A stretch of 64,000 bases of DNA from Gnetum montanum (taxonomy: Eukaryota; Streptophyta; Gnetopsida; Gnetales; Gnetaceae): assembly GCA_015680685.1 (NCBI GenBank), contig MNCI01022092.1:570212-634211 (forward strand). The letters are read 5' to 3'. A model generated the notes under the pieces. That model did no database searches and was not told where the DNA came from. It worked only from the letters and a program-made list of their open reading frames with translations. The translations under genes and the position numbers were made by a program. Below are positions 34,086 through 43,786 of the stretch, in pieces. Position 1 is the stretch's first letter; each line of letters begins with the position of its first letter.

Positions 34086-36039
34086 AAGGAGTTGTAGGAG
34101 AAGTTCAAAAAATAGAGAGCCGAGTGATTTAACAGAGACGCAGGTCCGGTAAAGTTATTATGAGACAGATCTATGCTCTGTAACTGGGTGAGCTTGATCC
34201 TGATTGATTTGGAAAGGTTGCCACAGAAATTATTTAGAGAGAGATTGATCGGGCGGGAATCTAACCAGCTATCCATGTAAGATGCAATCTTTCCAGAAAG
34301 TTGATTGTTTGAAAGATCTATGAACTGTGCCCTCTGCACTTCTGCAGTTCTCCTATTTCTGGAGGCACTTCTCCTGTCAAAGGATTTGCTGACAAATCAA
34401 AATTAAATACAACTGTTTTGATACCTGCAACTCCTGGTGGTATTGGTCCAGAGAGATTGTTTGCTGACAGTACAAGGTCTTCAAGAACAGGGCAGTTTCC
34501 CACCTCTGAAGGAATTTTACCGGACAACAGCTTTCTATTGAGGTGCAGCTTGACCAGTTTTCCGACATGAGCACGGATGGAACCTGATAACATATATTTT
34601 GAGAGGGATAGAGATAGCCAATTGACTTGTTTAAGAAGGATACCTCAGCGAGGATGCTGCCCTGTAATTTGTTCCTTTCAAGATTGATGTCTTGCAGTGG
34701 CTTCAGATTTGCAATTTGAGGAGGAATTGTGCACCTGAATGCATTGTCATGAAGACGCAAAGTAACAAGAGATGATAAAATTCCTAGGCTGGGAGGGATG
34801 GTGCCAGAGATGAAGTTGTCATAGAGGAACAAATACTGAAGATTTTGTTAGGAGCTTCCAAAGGTGGGCGGCAACGTACCCGTTAACTGGTTTTCACTGA
34901 TACTCAAAAAAGTTAGAAAGGAGCAATTGGAGAGAGCATTGATTATTCCAATAGGCTGCCGGGGCGTGCGCATTCCACCCGTGAAATATTTACTGCGTAT
35001 ATTAAGCCTTGTCAGTTCAGTGCACAGTGTCACTAGCCACGACGGCGGCGTTCCGGACAGTTTATTTTCGGACAGGTCGAAAACCTGGAGATGCTAGAGA
35101 TTCTGCCATGACTCCTGGGATGTTCGCCGTAAATTCGTTTTTAAATAATGTCAACACCTGCAAATTGTTAAAGCTGCCGCCGATCCAGGTAGGAAGATCG
35201 CCTCGCAAATTGTTATCACTGAGAGCAAGTTGTGTAAGAGCCGTGTGGTTGCGTAAACAGGGGGAATGCTTCCACTCAGATTGTTTTCCAGAAGATACAA
35301 TTTAGAGAGACGGTAGAGATTGGCAGGTGAGCAAGGAATGTAACCGTTCAAACGATTGGACTGAACACCCATCAATTGCAACAAAGAAAGGTTGCCCAAT
35401 TGAGCAGGAATGAAATCGTGAATGTTGTTCTCACCAAGGTCAAGAAATTCAAGTTTGTTGAGTGCTCCTAACCAGGAAGGGGCTTGTCCACCCAAATGAT
35501 TTTGGTAGAAATTCAGAATTCGAAGAGAATTTGGACAGAGATAAATTGTAATGAAGAAAGGTTTCTAACTGGTATGGCATGCCACCTTCAAATTCATTCA
35601 TGCATAGATCTAACACTTAAGTCTATGCAATGCGCATGATGGAATTTTGCCAAAGAAAGGATTATTGAAAATATGAAGTACCTTCAGGAATGATTAGTTG
35701 GAGAGGAGGGGAGACAGAGATCCGCACAATGTGGCCCTGTCCAGAAATATCTGCATAACTCAGCCTGGATGTTTGGTGGAGCAGCTGATTCCAGTCCAAT
35801 TGCATGCATTCGGAGCAGCAGCATGCCAATCTTTGAGAAGAGAGAGGATCGCTGGTAATGCATTTCTTGAAATGAATCAAAGCTCTCAGATCGTTGAGAG
35901 CTCCCTGTGCATCATCTTTGTGAGCAGTAACAGCGACAGAGAAGAGAAGAGAATGCACAAATGAAAAAGCGAAGCCATTGTAGCTGAAAGCTCTGAATCA
36001 ATGAAAAATACATAACATGGAAATCATAATGCTGCTGTT

Positions 36040-36220
36040 AAGCTCAATTTAAATAGCTGCGCCTCTACTGCGAAGGCCGTGGTGACTGTTTCTTTTTACT
36101 TTTTTTGTTTTATGTGCGTTAAAATGATGACTTTCGTTTCACTTTTTTAACTCCACGTGTAACGGGAGTCTGATTTGTGTTTTTTAACTCCACGTGTAAC
36201 GGGAGTCTGATTTGTGCATA
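36040..36220 (-). promoter_or_regulatory. promoter region of the receptor-kinase pseudogene
   Basis: On the minus strand a TATA-like ctatttaaattg lies at 36043-36054, about 70 bp upstream of the ATG. Further upstream a 36-bp unit (ttttttaactccacgtgtaa plus cgggagtctgatttgtg) is present twice in tandem at 36146-36217; each copy has a CACGTG G-box. Whether the duplicated G-boxes once mattered for expression is inference. Confidence 0.55.
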
Positions 36221-36921
36221 AAATCTTTGCATAGCGTGAACTTTGACGAGCGGCCAACCATGGCAACACGTTTTGGCGTAAGTTGCTGAACGAACGACAT
36301 TGGAAAGGAGGAACAAAGGTGAGCATGTAAATGAATTTCTCATACGTGAATCGCCGTCCTTGGAAAAAAAGTGTGGCCCGGTCATATGTCACGGTTGTCG
36401 GTGGTTGTTGGCAGATGTGTTAGGTATGGTTAATCATGGCTGTTTGATTTCTTGTTAATTGATGGCCAAGGGTTTATATCAAAGAAAATTCATTGTATAT
36501 TTGTATTTAAAAATTGTTTTTAATATAAATAAAATATATCAAAATAAGAAAAGAAAAATGAGATGATGATAATGCTGAGTGAAAACATGTTAAATTAAGT
36601 TAAATTGTCTATATTTCTATCTAGTTTGCATAAGTAAAGATACATTGGCTTTTAGAGTATATGATTAAAATGTAGCAACAAAATTAAAACTAATCTTAAA
36701 ATTAAGAAAATAAAGGTAATGTTGCAAGATTAAAAGAAAATTTCAAACATTTTTAACTAGTTAAAAGTGTAAAGGTGAAAACATGTTAAATGAAGAAAAA
36801 TTATCTTAAATTTCTTATTACATAGGCTGAATGAGCAACAACACATTGAATTTCAAAACATATAATAAAATTGTAAGAGCAACAATACTAAAATCAATCT
36901 CATAACTACTTCTTGATTACA
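36221..36921. other. AT-rich intergenic stretch
   Basis: 36221-36400 is still moderately GC-rich upstream DNA; from 36420 it is AT-rich without recognisable genes. Confidence 0.5.
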
Positions 36922-36982
36922 CCTTGTGATGAGTGGCTAGGTAGCCCTACACTCAACCATACAAATACGAGCATGTATGCAC

Positions 36983-38083
36983 TCTATCGCCTGAAATTGT
37001 CGGTCTCTGGCTAGAAGGAAACAAAGACCGTGGGATCGCAGGACGTGCACAAAAGACCCTACCTTCGCCTGAGGGCGAGCTGGAATGCACGAAGGTAGAG
37101 TACCTGGGGTGGTTCGCACGCGGATCAGACAAGGATTTCCCTGAACGTGTACTAAAGTGCTACACGCTGGGTTATGCGTAAATGGCATAACGAGCATGAA
37201 CGAGAGCGTAAACAGCATAACAGATGCGGACAGGGCATAAATGTAAACGAGCGTAAACAGAAACACATGTAAGAAATTAGCGTAAACTGTAAACAATGGT
37301 ATTACAGAGTGAAAGTACAGTGCACCGGTCTAACACAGTTGTGATGGAACACAAGGCAGACGAAAAGCCCTGGTGGATGCAGGAATGACTCGGCTGGTTT
37401 GCACGGTTGGCGGAGCGTAGAGACTGTGTGCACAGCGTACAGGGCTTTCCAGCGTAAGAGGGTTTTAGCTTTGGTGCGCAGCGTAATTGCTCCTGGGTAT
37501 GCTCTAGGATTTTTGCCAACCCTTTGGTGCAAGTGGAAAATCGGGGCTTTTATACCAGTTGTTACGCTAGACTCGGGTTAGGAGACACGTGGCGCGTTGA
37601 CCGGGTGCATACAATTTACAAATATACAACATATTACATCTGCTGGGCGTATACACTGGGCGTATATGCTGCATCAGGCCAGCGTATACGCTGGACGTGT
37701 TGGGCGTGTGTGAACTTGGGTGGAGATGCTATGGACGCTGGGCGTATACACTGATGGTAGCCGACTTGCTTCAATTCTTGCTCTTCAGTGCTGTCTTTGG
37801 AGATTTTGTCGTCGGGTGTATGCATCTGTTGTACCTGCCGAGCGTACGTGTGAAGCGTGTATGCTAGGCGTGTACGCTGGAGAATGCTGGGCATATACCC
37901 TGGGCATATATGCTGGGCGTGAACTTGGGCGTATACGCTGGCACAGTATACTTAGTGAAAACTAACTATTTCGATCCCCAAAGTTGCCATGTGTGACACC
38001 AAATATAGCCATGGTTGTCCGTGGGTCCTAGGGACCTGCTTTTTGCTGGAGAAGTACCAAGCTCGAAATTTTGTGGTGTTTCA
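36983..38083 (-). repeat. 3' LTR of the Tat-like element
   Basis: 1101 bp; TGAAACACC... on the minus strand, ending GGCGATAGA where the partner has GGCGGTACA. TATA box ctggtataaaagcc (37547-37560, minus). U3 holds about eight GCGTATACGCTG-type units at 37640-37942. Differences from the partner LTR are mostly CpG transitions. Confidence 0.9.
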
Positions 38084-38154
38084 TTGGCCCCTCTTTGTTG
38101 ACGCTTGGAGGAATCAACCCGAGAAGCGTCAACAAAGAAGTGCAAAACACCACA
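38071..38154. repeat. inverted repeat spanning LTR edge and polypurine tract
   Basis: ttgtggtgttt...ctttgttgacgctt (38071-38106) is answered by aagcgtcaacaaag...aaaacaccacaa (38124-38154), with an unpaired part around the polypurine tract ttggcccctcttt (38084-38096; read aaagaggggccaa on the minus strand). Confidence 0.8.
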
Positions 38155-38491
38155 AGCAACTTGATATAGACTTTGTTCTTTTCCACCTGACTAGACGTCA
38201 TCGCACCATGTTCAGTAGTACATGGGATCAAATAAGTGAAATTTGTAGCTGGTAGGAAGGAAGGGATTGTGAGGATTGGTGACTGCCCTAGGAATTATGC
38301 TAGGGAAATGGGATGCTCGGGTGTGCGGCATGCTGGTCCTCGTCAATAGCCATTGTTTAGCAGACTCGGAATTCAGACATGCGATGTGCGTCCTTTGGCG
38401 GAACAAGGCTCTTGGTTAGCGTTCAAGAGAACTTGTTGGCAAGACCAAAGCCACAGGAGGATGTGTTACATTCTTTGGAGGAACAGGGCCC

Positions 38492-38521
38492 NNNNNNNNN
38501 NNNNNNNNNNNNNNNNNNNNN
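38492..38521. other. assembly gap
   Basis: Thirty consecutive N; the true length of missing sequence is unknown. Confidence 0.99.
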
Positions 38522-39316
38522 GGACATGAGTACTTGGTTTTGAGACAACTACCTTCCCGCCTAGGGGCTTATATGGGAAGTTCCAAGGGTCTCTTGGTTT
38601 TTTTTTTGGAGGAATATTTTGGAGGTTTGCGTTGGTCGTGTACTCATGCTCAAGTGTCAGGCCGTGTGTTGCAACTGCTGTAACATGTTGCGGTGTGCAA
38701 CACTGTGCTCAAAGTTTTGAATGTATTTGGTGTATCGGAGGTTGGTAAACAGATAGTGAATGTACCAGGAATGGGAATGTACTAGTGAACGGTTTGATTT
38801 AGTCCAACCATGTGTGCTATGAACATTGTCCCATCTTGCTGCTTGTGATGAGATGCATTCTTATGCAAAAACCTTGGGGTGTCATCCTGCAAACACAACT
38901 CCAAGGAGACAAGAAAACCATGGGTGAATAAGCGAGCTCAGATTTGAACGGCTGCAGATGGAACAAAAATACTGGAGGAGATTTTGAGCACTGTGTATGA
39001 ATGTCGACGACGTTGATGAGATTGTGTGCCGGTGAGCGATGTAGTGATTTTGATGAATGAGTGTGGCTGTGGAGTGAAGAGCCAGAGATGAACGTGCCAG
39101 TTTATAGTCTTAGCGAACTATCGTGGGTTAGTTTTATGTTGTAACCCTTTGGACATTGCCCGTTTAGCGTCATGGCGGATGTTACGTTGCCAGATTCTAG
39201 TCTTAGCGGACCATGCAGAGGTAAGCTAGTTTATAGTCTTAGCGGACGCTGATGATTGAGACAATGGTGGTTTACTGTCATGCCAGAAGGGTGCTAGTTT
39301 ATCGTCATTGTGGACA

Positions 39317-39578
39317 CTGTGGGGTATCAGTTTATTGTCATGATGCCAGGACAGTTGTGGTGTCAGTTTTAAGTCATAACTCAGGACTGTTTTGTGGTAT
39401 CAGTTTATCATCATGATTCCAGGACTTGCTGTGGTATCAGTTTATTGTCGTGATTCCAGGACTTGCTGTGGTATCAGTTTATAGTCGTGATTCCAAGACC
39501 TGCTGTGGTATCAGTTTATAGTCTTGATTCCAGGACTTGTTGTGGTATCAGTCTATAGTCGTGATTCCAGGACTTGCA
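39317..39578. repeat. 37-bp tandem array
   Basis: About seven units of tgctgtggtatcagtttata plus gtcgtgattccaggact, diverging towards the left end. It sits in the 3' untranslated region, where Tat elements are known to carry variable tandem repeats. Confidence 0.9.
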
Positions 39579-40087
39579 CGTACCTGAGCTTGTACTCAAA
39601 CGTAAAATGGTTTTAGGTACAATTGATTGGTCGGATTGGCAAGCTCGTTTTCTTCCACGTCAGTTAGCTTGAATGCTCCATTGTCAAATGCTATAGTGAC
39701 CAAGTAAGGCCCTTCCCAGTTGGCTAAGAATTTGTCTGGGTGTTCCTGAATAGCCTTAAGCACAAGGTCACCTTCTTTGATAGGGTGCTTATTGATGTTA
39801 TGCCGATGTCGTTGCCGTTGTTATTTTTGGTACCATTCGATTTGTTCGAGTGCGCTTATGCATTCCTCTTCCACCGAGTCCAGGTCAATGATGTGTAGAT
39901 CATTGTTCTGCCCGTCGTCGAGGAGTCCGGAGAGTGTGATCCTTAAAGATGGTACCTATAATTCCAAAGGTAAAATAGCTTCTGAACCGTAAACTAGACT
40001 ATATGGTGTTTTACCTGTTGACGTTTGGTGTATAGTATGGTATGCCCACAATGCATATATCAATTGCTCGTGCCATTTTCTTTTGCT

Positions 40088-40690
40088 CTAGGTAAGCATT
40101 TTCTTAAGTATTGTAATAATTGTCTTATTTGTTGCTTCCGCTTGTCCATTGCTCTGAGGATAGTAAGGGGATGAAAACGAGTGTTTGATCCCCAGACTAT
40201 CACAAAAGGTTTGGGTTTCGGAACTGCTAAATTGTGGCCCGTTATCAATGATGATTGTCATGGGAATGCCGAAATGGGTTACAATGTTTTCGAGGATGAA
40301 ATTGCATACATGTTTAGATGTGGTTTTGCGAAGGGGAGCAGCTTCTACCCACTTCGTAAAATATTCGGTTGTGGTTATGATGAAACTATGCCTTGCAGAA
40401 GATGAGGGTGTTATCGGGTCAATAAGGTCCAACCCCCACTTTTGAAAAGGCCATGTAATTTGCGTTGTATGCAATTCATTTGGTGGGACATGTATCAGAT
40501 TGCTATGTTTTTGACAAGTACTACATGTTTTGACTTTGGTGAGACAGTCATATTCCATGTGTGGCCAATAGTAGCCTAAGCATCTGATTTTCGTTGCCAT
40601 GGTTTTTAGCGCTATGTGTCCTCCACATAGTCCCTCATGTACCTGATCAACAATAGTTTGGGCGTCGGTACTACCAATGCACGTTAGCAA
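40088..40690 (-). pseudogene. Tat-like integrase
   Basis: Inserts the element cDNA into the genome. N-terminal zinc finger: HIALKTMATKIRCLGYYWPH followed by CSTCQKH gives the HHCC ligands. The catalytic core has the first Asp in KWGLDLID, the second in IDNGPQF and the Glu in NGQAEATN, so the D,D(35)E set is intact. A 200-codon open stretch ends near 40088; the C-terminal part, if any, is decayed. It lies directly after the second RNase H. Confidence 0.9.
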
Positions 40691-40786
40691 TATGCCTTCG
40701 TAGGATCAACGACATAGTGTGTCCCCTACCAGGGTATACTGCTTAGGACATTTCCGCACGGCGTCCTTTTTTGCATTGTTTAGATG

Positions 40787-41578
40787 TCATGGTGTTTCGC
40801 TGCGTAGAAGGTATTCTTTTATGTCATCATACCATTCTACCACGTGTGTTGTACTAATAGATGCAATTGACAACGTGTCGGGAGTATCGGTTATCGGTTT
40901 GGCACAATTGATTATGGAGCTTGGTAATGCGTGGAACATGTCTGGCGATATGTTTAATGCTAATGTGGCTAACTTGTCTGTGATGGTGTTATCATTTCTA
41001 GAAACATGTTGCACATCAATGTTTTCGAATCGCCTCATTAGGTGTTTTGCCAAGTCGCAGTATGGTTGTAAGTGTTGGGCCTTACATGTATAGACGTCTG
41101 TGACTTGGTTTAGGACTAGTTGCGAGTCTCCTCTGACTACAAGCCGTGTGATGTCTGAAGCCAGTGTTGCCACGAGGCCTCTAAGGAGACTTTCATACTC
41201 TGCTATGTTTTTCGTACAATGAAAGTCGAAATGATAGGCAAAGGGTCGGATCTCCCCGGAGGGATAGGTGATGACAGCGGCTACGCTTCCTCCTCGAAAG
41301 GTGGATGCTCCGTCAAAGTTTAGGATAGCATCGTAGTCATTCGGCATTGTGTCTATGGTGCTTATACTCTCATCCAGGAACTCTGGATCTATAGTCGCTT
41401 GATCATGTGTTGGTGATGTTGCCATTTGATTTGCTATAGCTTGACCCTTAATTGATGATTGCGCTATGTAGTACAGGTCAAACTCGGCTATCATGGCTTT
41501 CCACCGGGCTATTCGACTTGTTTCGTAAATGTTCCCTGTTATGGCTCTTAGTACATTGTCCTTGCAAATTATGTACAC
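40787..41578 (-). pseudogene. RNase H connection and archaeal-type second RNase H (Tat hallmark)
   Basis: After YETSRIARWKAMIAEFDLYY, the end of the first RNase H module, comes a second RNase H domain with the acidic residues visible: Asp in LNFDGAST, Glu in IAEYESLLRGL, Asp in VRGDSQLVLNQV and Asp in TDKLATLAL. Having a second, archaeal-type RNase H between the first one and integrase is the defining feature of the Tat clade. The frame is open for 263 codons. Its presumed role is removing the RNA strand during reverse transcription. Confidence 0.88.
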
Positions 41579-41599
41579 CTGGTTATAGAAGAGGTAATG

Positions 41600-41956
41600 T
41601 CACCATTTTCGTAAAGAAAAGACCAAAGCTAAACATAAATTCTCCATGTCGTTGTACTTTTCCTTGTGGGCAACTAATGTGTGGCTCAAGTAATATACAG
41701 GGACTTCGGTTCCATCATCGCATTTTTGGCAAAGCATAGACGCGATGGACGAATCCGAACTAGCGAGGTAGATGTAAAATGGTTTATCGTTTTGAGGTGG
41801 ATAAACCGTGGGTAACCGGGCAAGTGTTGTTTTAATGTTGTCGAATGCTTCTTGGCACTGCGAAGTCCATTCAAAATGAACGTTTTTGCGTAACAGGTGG
41901 TTCATAAGTTTTAGTTTGTCCGTCAGTTTTTCTATGAAGCGCCTGATAAACTGCAC
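41600..41956 (-). pseudogene. first RNase H of the Tat-like element
   Basis: QFIRRFIEKLTDKLKLMNHL then CQEAFDNIKTTLARLP and PFYIYLASSDSSIASMLCQ mark the connection and RNase H; the usual first Asp (xDAS) reads ASSDS. YYLSHTL corresponds to the conserved YxSR/K segment. 118 codons open, separated from reverse transcriptase by one stop or shift near 41965. Confidence 0.85.
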
Positions 41957-41971
41957 TCTACCTTGTAGACC

Positions 41972-43090
41972 TCAAAGTTCGGTAAGGTTGCTTGGTGGTT
42001 TCAAGTTTGTTATGGCCTTAACCTTATCGGGGTCCACCCGTATCCCTACTTCGGAGGCTATGAATCTGAGCATTTTGCCTGTTTTGACGCCAAAGACATA
42101 TTTTTTTGGATTAAGTCTTAGTTCATACTTTAAACAACGCTTTAAGACTAAGTCGAGGTCTTGTGCATGTTGTTCTTTCATTTTTGATTTAACTACAATG
42201 TCATCCACGTAATCGTTAAGCGATCGTAACATATAATCACTAAAGATGAATGTCATTGCTCTTTGATACATGGCTTTAGCATTCTTGAGACCAAAGGGCA
42301 TCATTGTGTAACAAAAATTTCCCCATGGTGTCATAAAGGTTGTCCTAAGTTGATGTTCCAGGTTGATACATATTTGATTGTATCCAGAGAAGCCATCCAT
42401 AAAAGACAACAAGGCATGCCTGGCAGTTGAGTCAACAAGTTGATCAATGCTGGGTAGAGGAAAATCATCTTTTATGGTTGCAACATTTAGATCTCGGAAG
42501 TCAATGCATAAGCGAATGCTTTCATTTTTCTTCGGGACAATGACCATGTTGGACACCCACTCGGTGTAATCAATAGCCCGAATGAAACCAGCTTGATAAA
42601 GCTTGGTGATCTCATTGCGAACTGCCAATGCCACCTCGAGTCTAACTTTTCGTGCCTTTTGTTTTACTAGTCTCAATTTCGGGTCAAGAATAATGTTGTG
42701 CTGGAAAATTCTAGGATCTAACCCAGGCATGTCCGTATAGGACCAAGCGAATGCTTTCATATTTTCCCTAAGCACATTCTCGATGTTTTTGGCTAATGGT
42801 GGGTCTAATAAGGTGCTCAATTTTAAAATTTTAGTTTCCCCATCAGGCATGACGATGGGAGTTTCGGCCAACGGGTCTTTGGTGATATTCTCGGCCTCTA
42901 TGTCAAGGAATTTTGTCATGTCTTTGTAATCATCTGTTATTTGCTGTGTTGAGGCTATGACTGCATCATCCGTCGGTGAACTTAAGTCGATGAAGTTTAT
43001 GTTAATGTCTCGTGCAATTTTGCCATATGGTCCGTCAATGATTAACAGTGCGGTTAAATGCTGACAGTCCATTGAGCTTGCTCCTGCCAA
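41972..43090 (-). pseudogene. Tat-like reverse transcriptase
   Basis: 372 open codons. Reverse-transcriptase blocks in order: RLCIDFRDLNVATIKDDFPL, SFMDGFSGYNQICI, FCYTMMPFGLKNA, then the catalytic DYVDDIVVKSK, and RLNPKKYVFGVKTGKMLRFI. SFMDGFSGYNQI is the Tat-type wording, against FLDGYSGYNQI in Athila. The N-terminal 100 codons are a linker; a protease active site (D-S/T-G) is not seen here or upstream. The catalytic Asp pair is intact, but flanking breaks make the pol gene dead. Confidence 0.92.
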
Positions 43091-43198
43091 TAAACCGAGA
43101 GATGAATAAGAGAAAGGGGGAACGTTCTATGCCTTTTGGTAATTTTAAAATATGTGTACATGCATAATGGTGGATTATCGTCACACCGGGACGTACAA

Positions 43199-43300
43199 CA
43201 GTTTAGGGCCATACCGGGCCACAAGTGGCAGTTTAAGGCCATACCGGGCCATCATTGGGTTGGGAAACGGCAGTTTAAGGCTATACCGGGCCTTAATTGG
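43199..43300. repeat. three tandem copies of a 22-bp core
   Basis: cagtttaaggccataccggg plus cc at 43199, 43229 and 43271, spaced 30 and 42 bp. It lies between reverse transcriptase and the promoter of the antisense gene. Confidence 0.85.
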
Positions 43301-43439
43301 GTTTACATTAGAATGTTTAGCGTAAAATTGTGAAATTGGCTCCACGGGGGAACCAGGATGTAATAATCTCTATTTTAAATAATTTTTACATTGTTTTCGG
43401 GCAAATTTTAGCGGAAAATAAGTAAAAAGGCACAAAATG

Positions 43440-43786
43440 GCAAAAAGGAGTAACGGCAGCGTAAGCGGCGGCGTCGGCGTCAGCAGAGCACTATATAAAG
43501 AAGGGGGGGGGGGTTTTCATTTGTTTCTTACTTTGAATTGTGAGCGTAAGCAACAGAGCGTAAACTATTAAAGCATAAGCGTAACCTATTAAAGCGTAAG
43601 CGTAAACTACCGTGCCCTAGCGTAAGTGTAAACTTGCTTGTGAGTGTAGACACCGAAGAGTAACCCTTAGCGTAGACGCCCAACATTAAACCCCAACGTA
43701 GACGTGGAGTGTAGAATTTCAGGCGCCAACGTAGACGGTTCCTTTCTTCAGCGTAAACTTGTGCGATCAGCGTAAAGGAGGTCGAG
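43440..43786 (+). promoter_or_regulatory. promoter and leader of the antisense gene
   Basis: TATA box actatataaag at 43490-43500, followed by an 11-G run (43503-43513) and a leader rich in agcgtaa units (43547-43775, about ten copies). ATG at 43787. Direction is opposite to the retroelement. Confidence 0.65.

Larger units (their letters stand above)
32622..35978 (-). pseudogene. LRR receptor-like kinase (subfamily XII-like) pseudogene
   Basis: The start is the ATG at 35978-35976, giving a signal peptide (MASLFHLCILFSSLSLLL), then after a frameshift the LRR N-terminal cap (LNDLRALIHFKKCITSDP). Leucine-rich repeats fill 35500-34150 (LEFLDLGENNIHDFIPAQLG, ISENQLTGTLPP, LVLSANNLSGPIPP). A membrane helix (IMFSILGGLLLLVVAGTLFI) lies near 33870-33810. 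The kinase follows: glycine loop GEGSHGKFYRGVF, VAVKCF with the ATP Lys, FKKECHALGKVRHRNIL with the alpha-C Glu, catalytic loop HSDIKPENLLLDD (non-RD, as in FLS2/EFR/Xa21-type kinases), GDVYSF, and the C-lobe to 32622. An intron after GYIAP is kept. Several frameshifts and stops show it is dead. The relatives sense microbial patterns at the plasma membrane. Confidence 0.85.
38156..40080 (-). other. long 3' untranslated region of the Tat-like element
   Basis: No coding signal. Repetitive 'agtttatagtcttagcgga' units from 39115 grade into the 37-bp array at 39317-39578. An assembly gap of 30 N lies at 38492-38521. Confidence 0.6.

Noticed and set aside
37399-37965. Several 60-86-codon plus- and minus-strand frames in the Tat-like LTR (again at 50107-50334)
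   Set aside because: They come from the GCGTATACGCTG repeats and the LTR body, and are duplicated in both LTRs as expected for noncoding LTR sequence.
40719-41093. 124-codon plus-strand frame opposite the second RNase H
   Set aside because: Shadow of the conserved minus-strand RNase H frame; no similarity of its own.
41886-42212. 108-codon plus-strand frame opposite reverse transcriptase
   Set aside because: Shadow of the minus-strand reverse transcriptase frame, which has all catalytic motifs.
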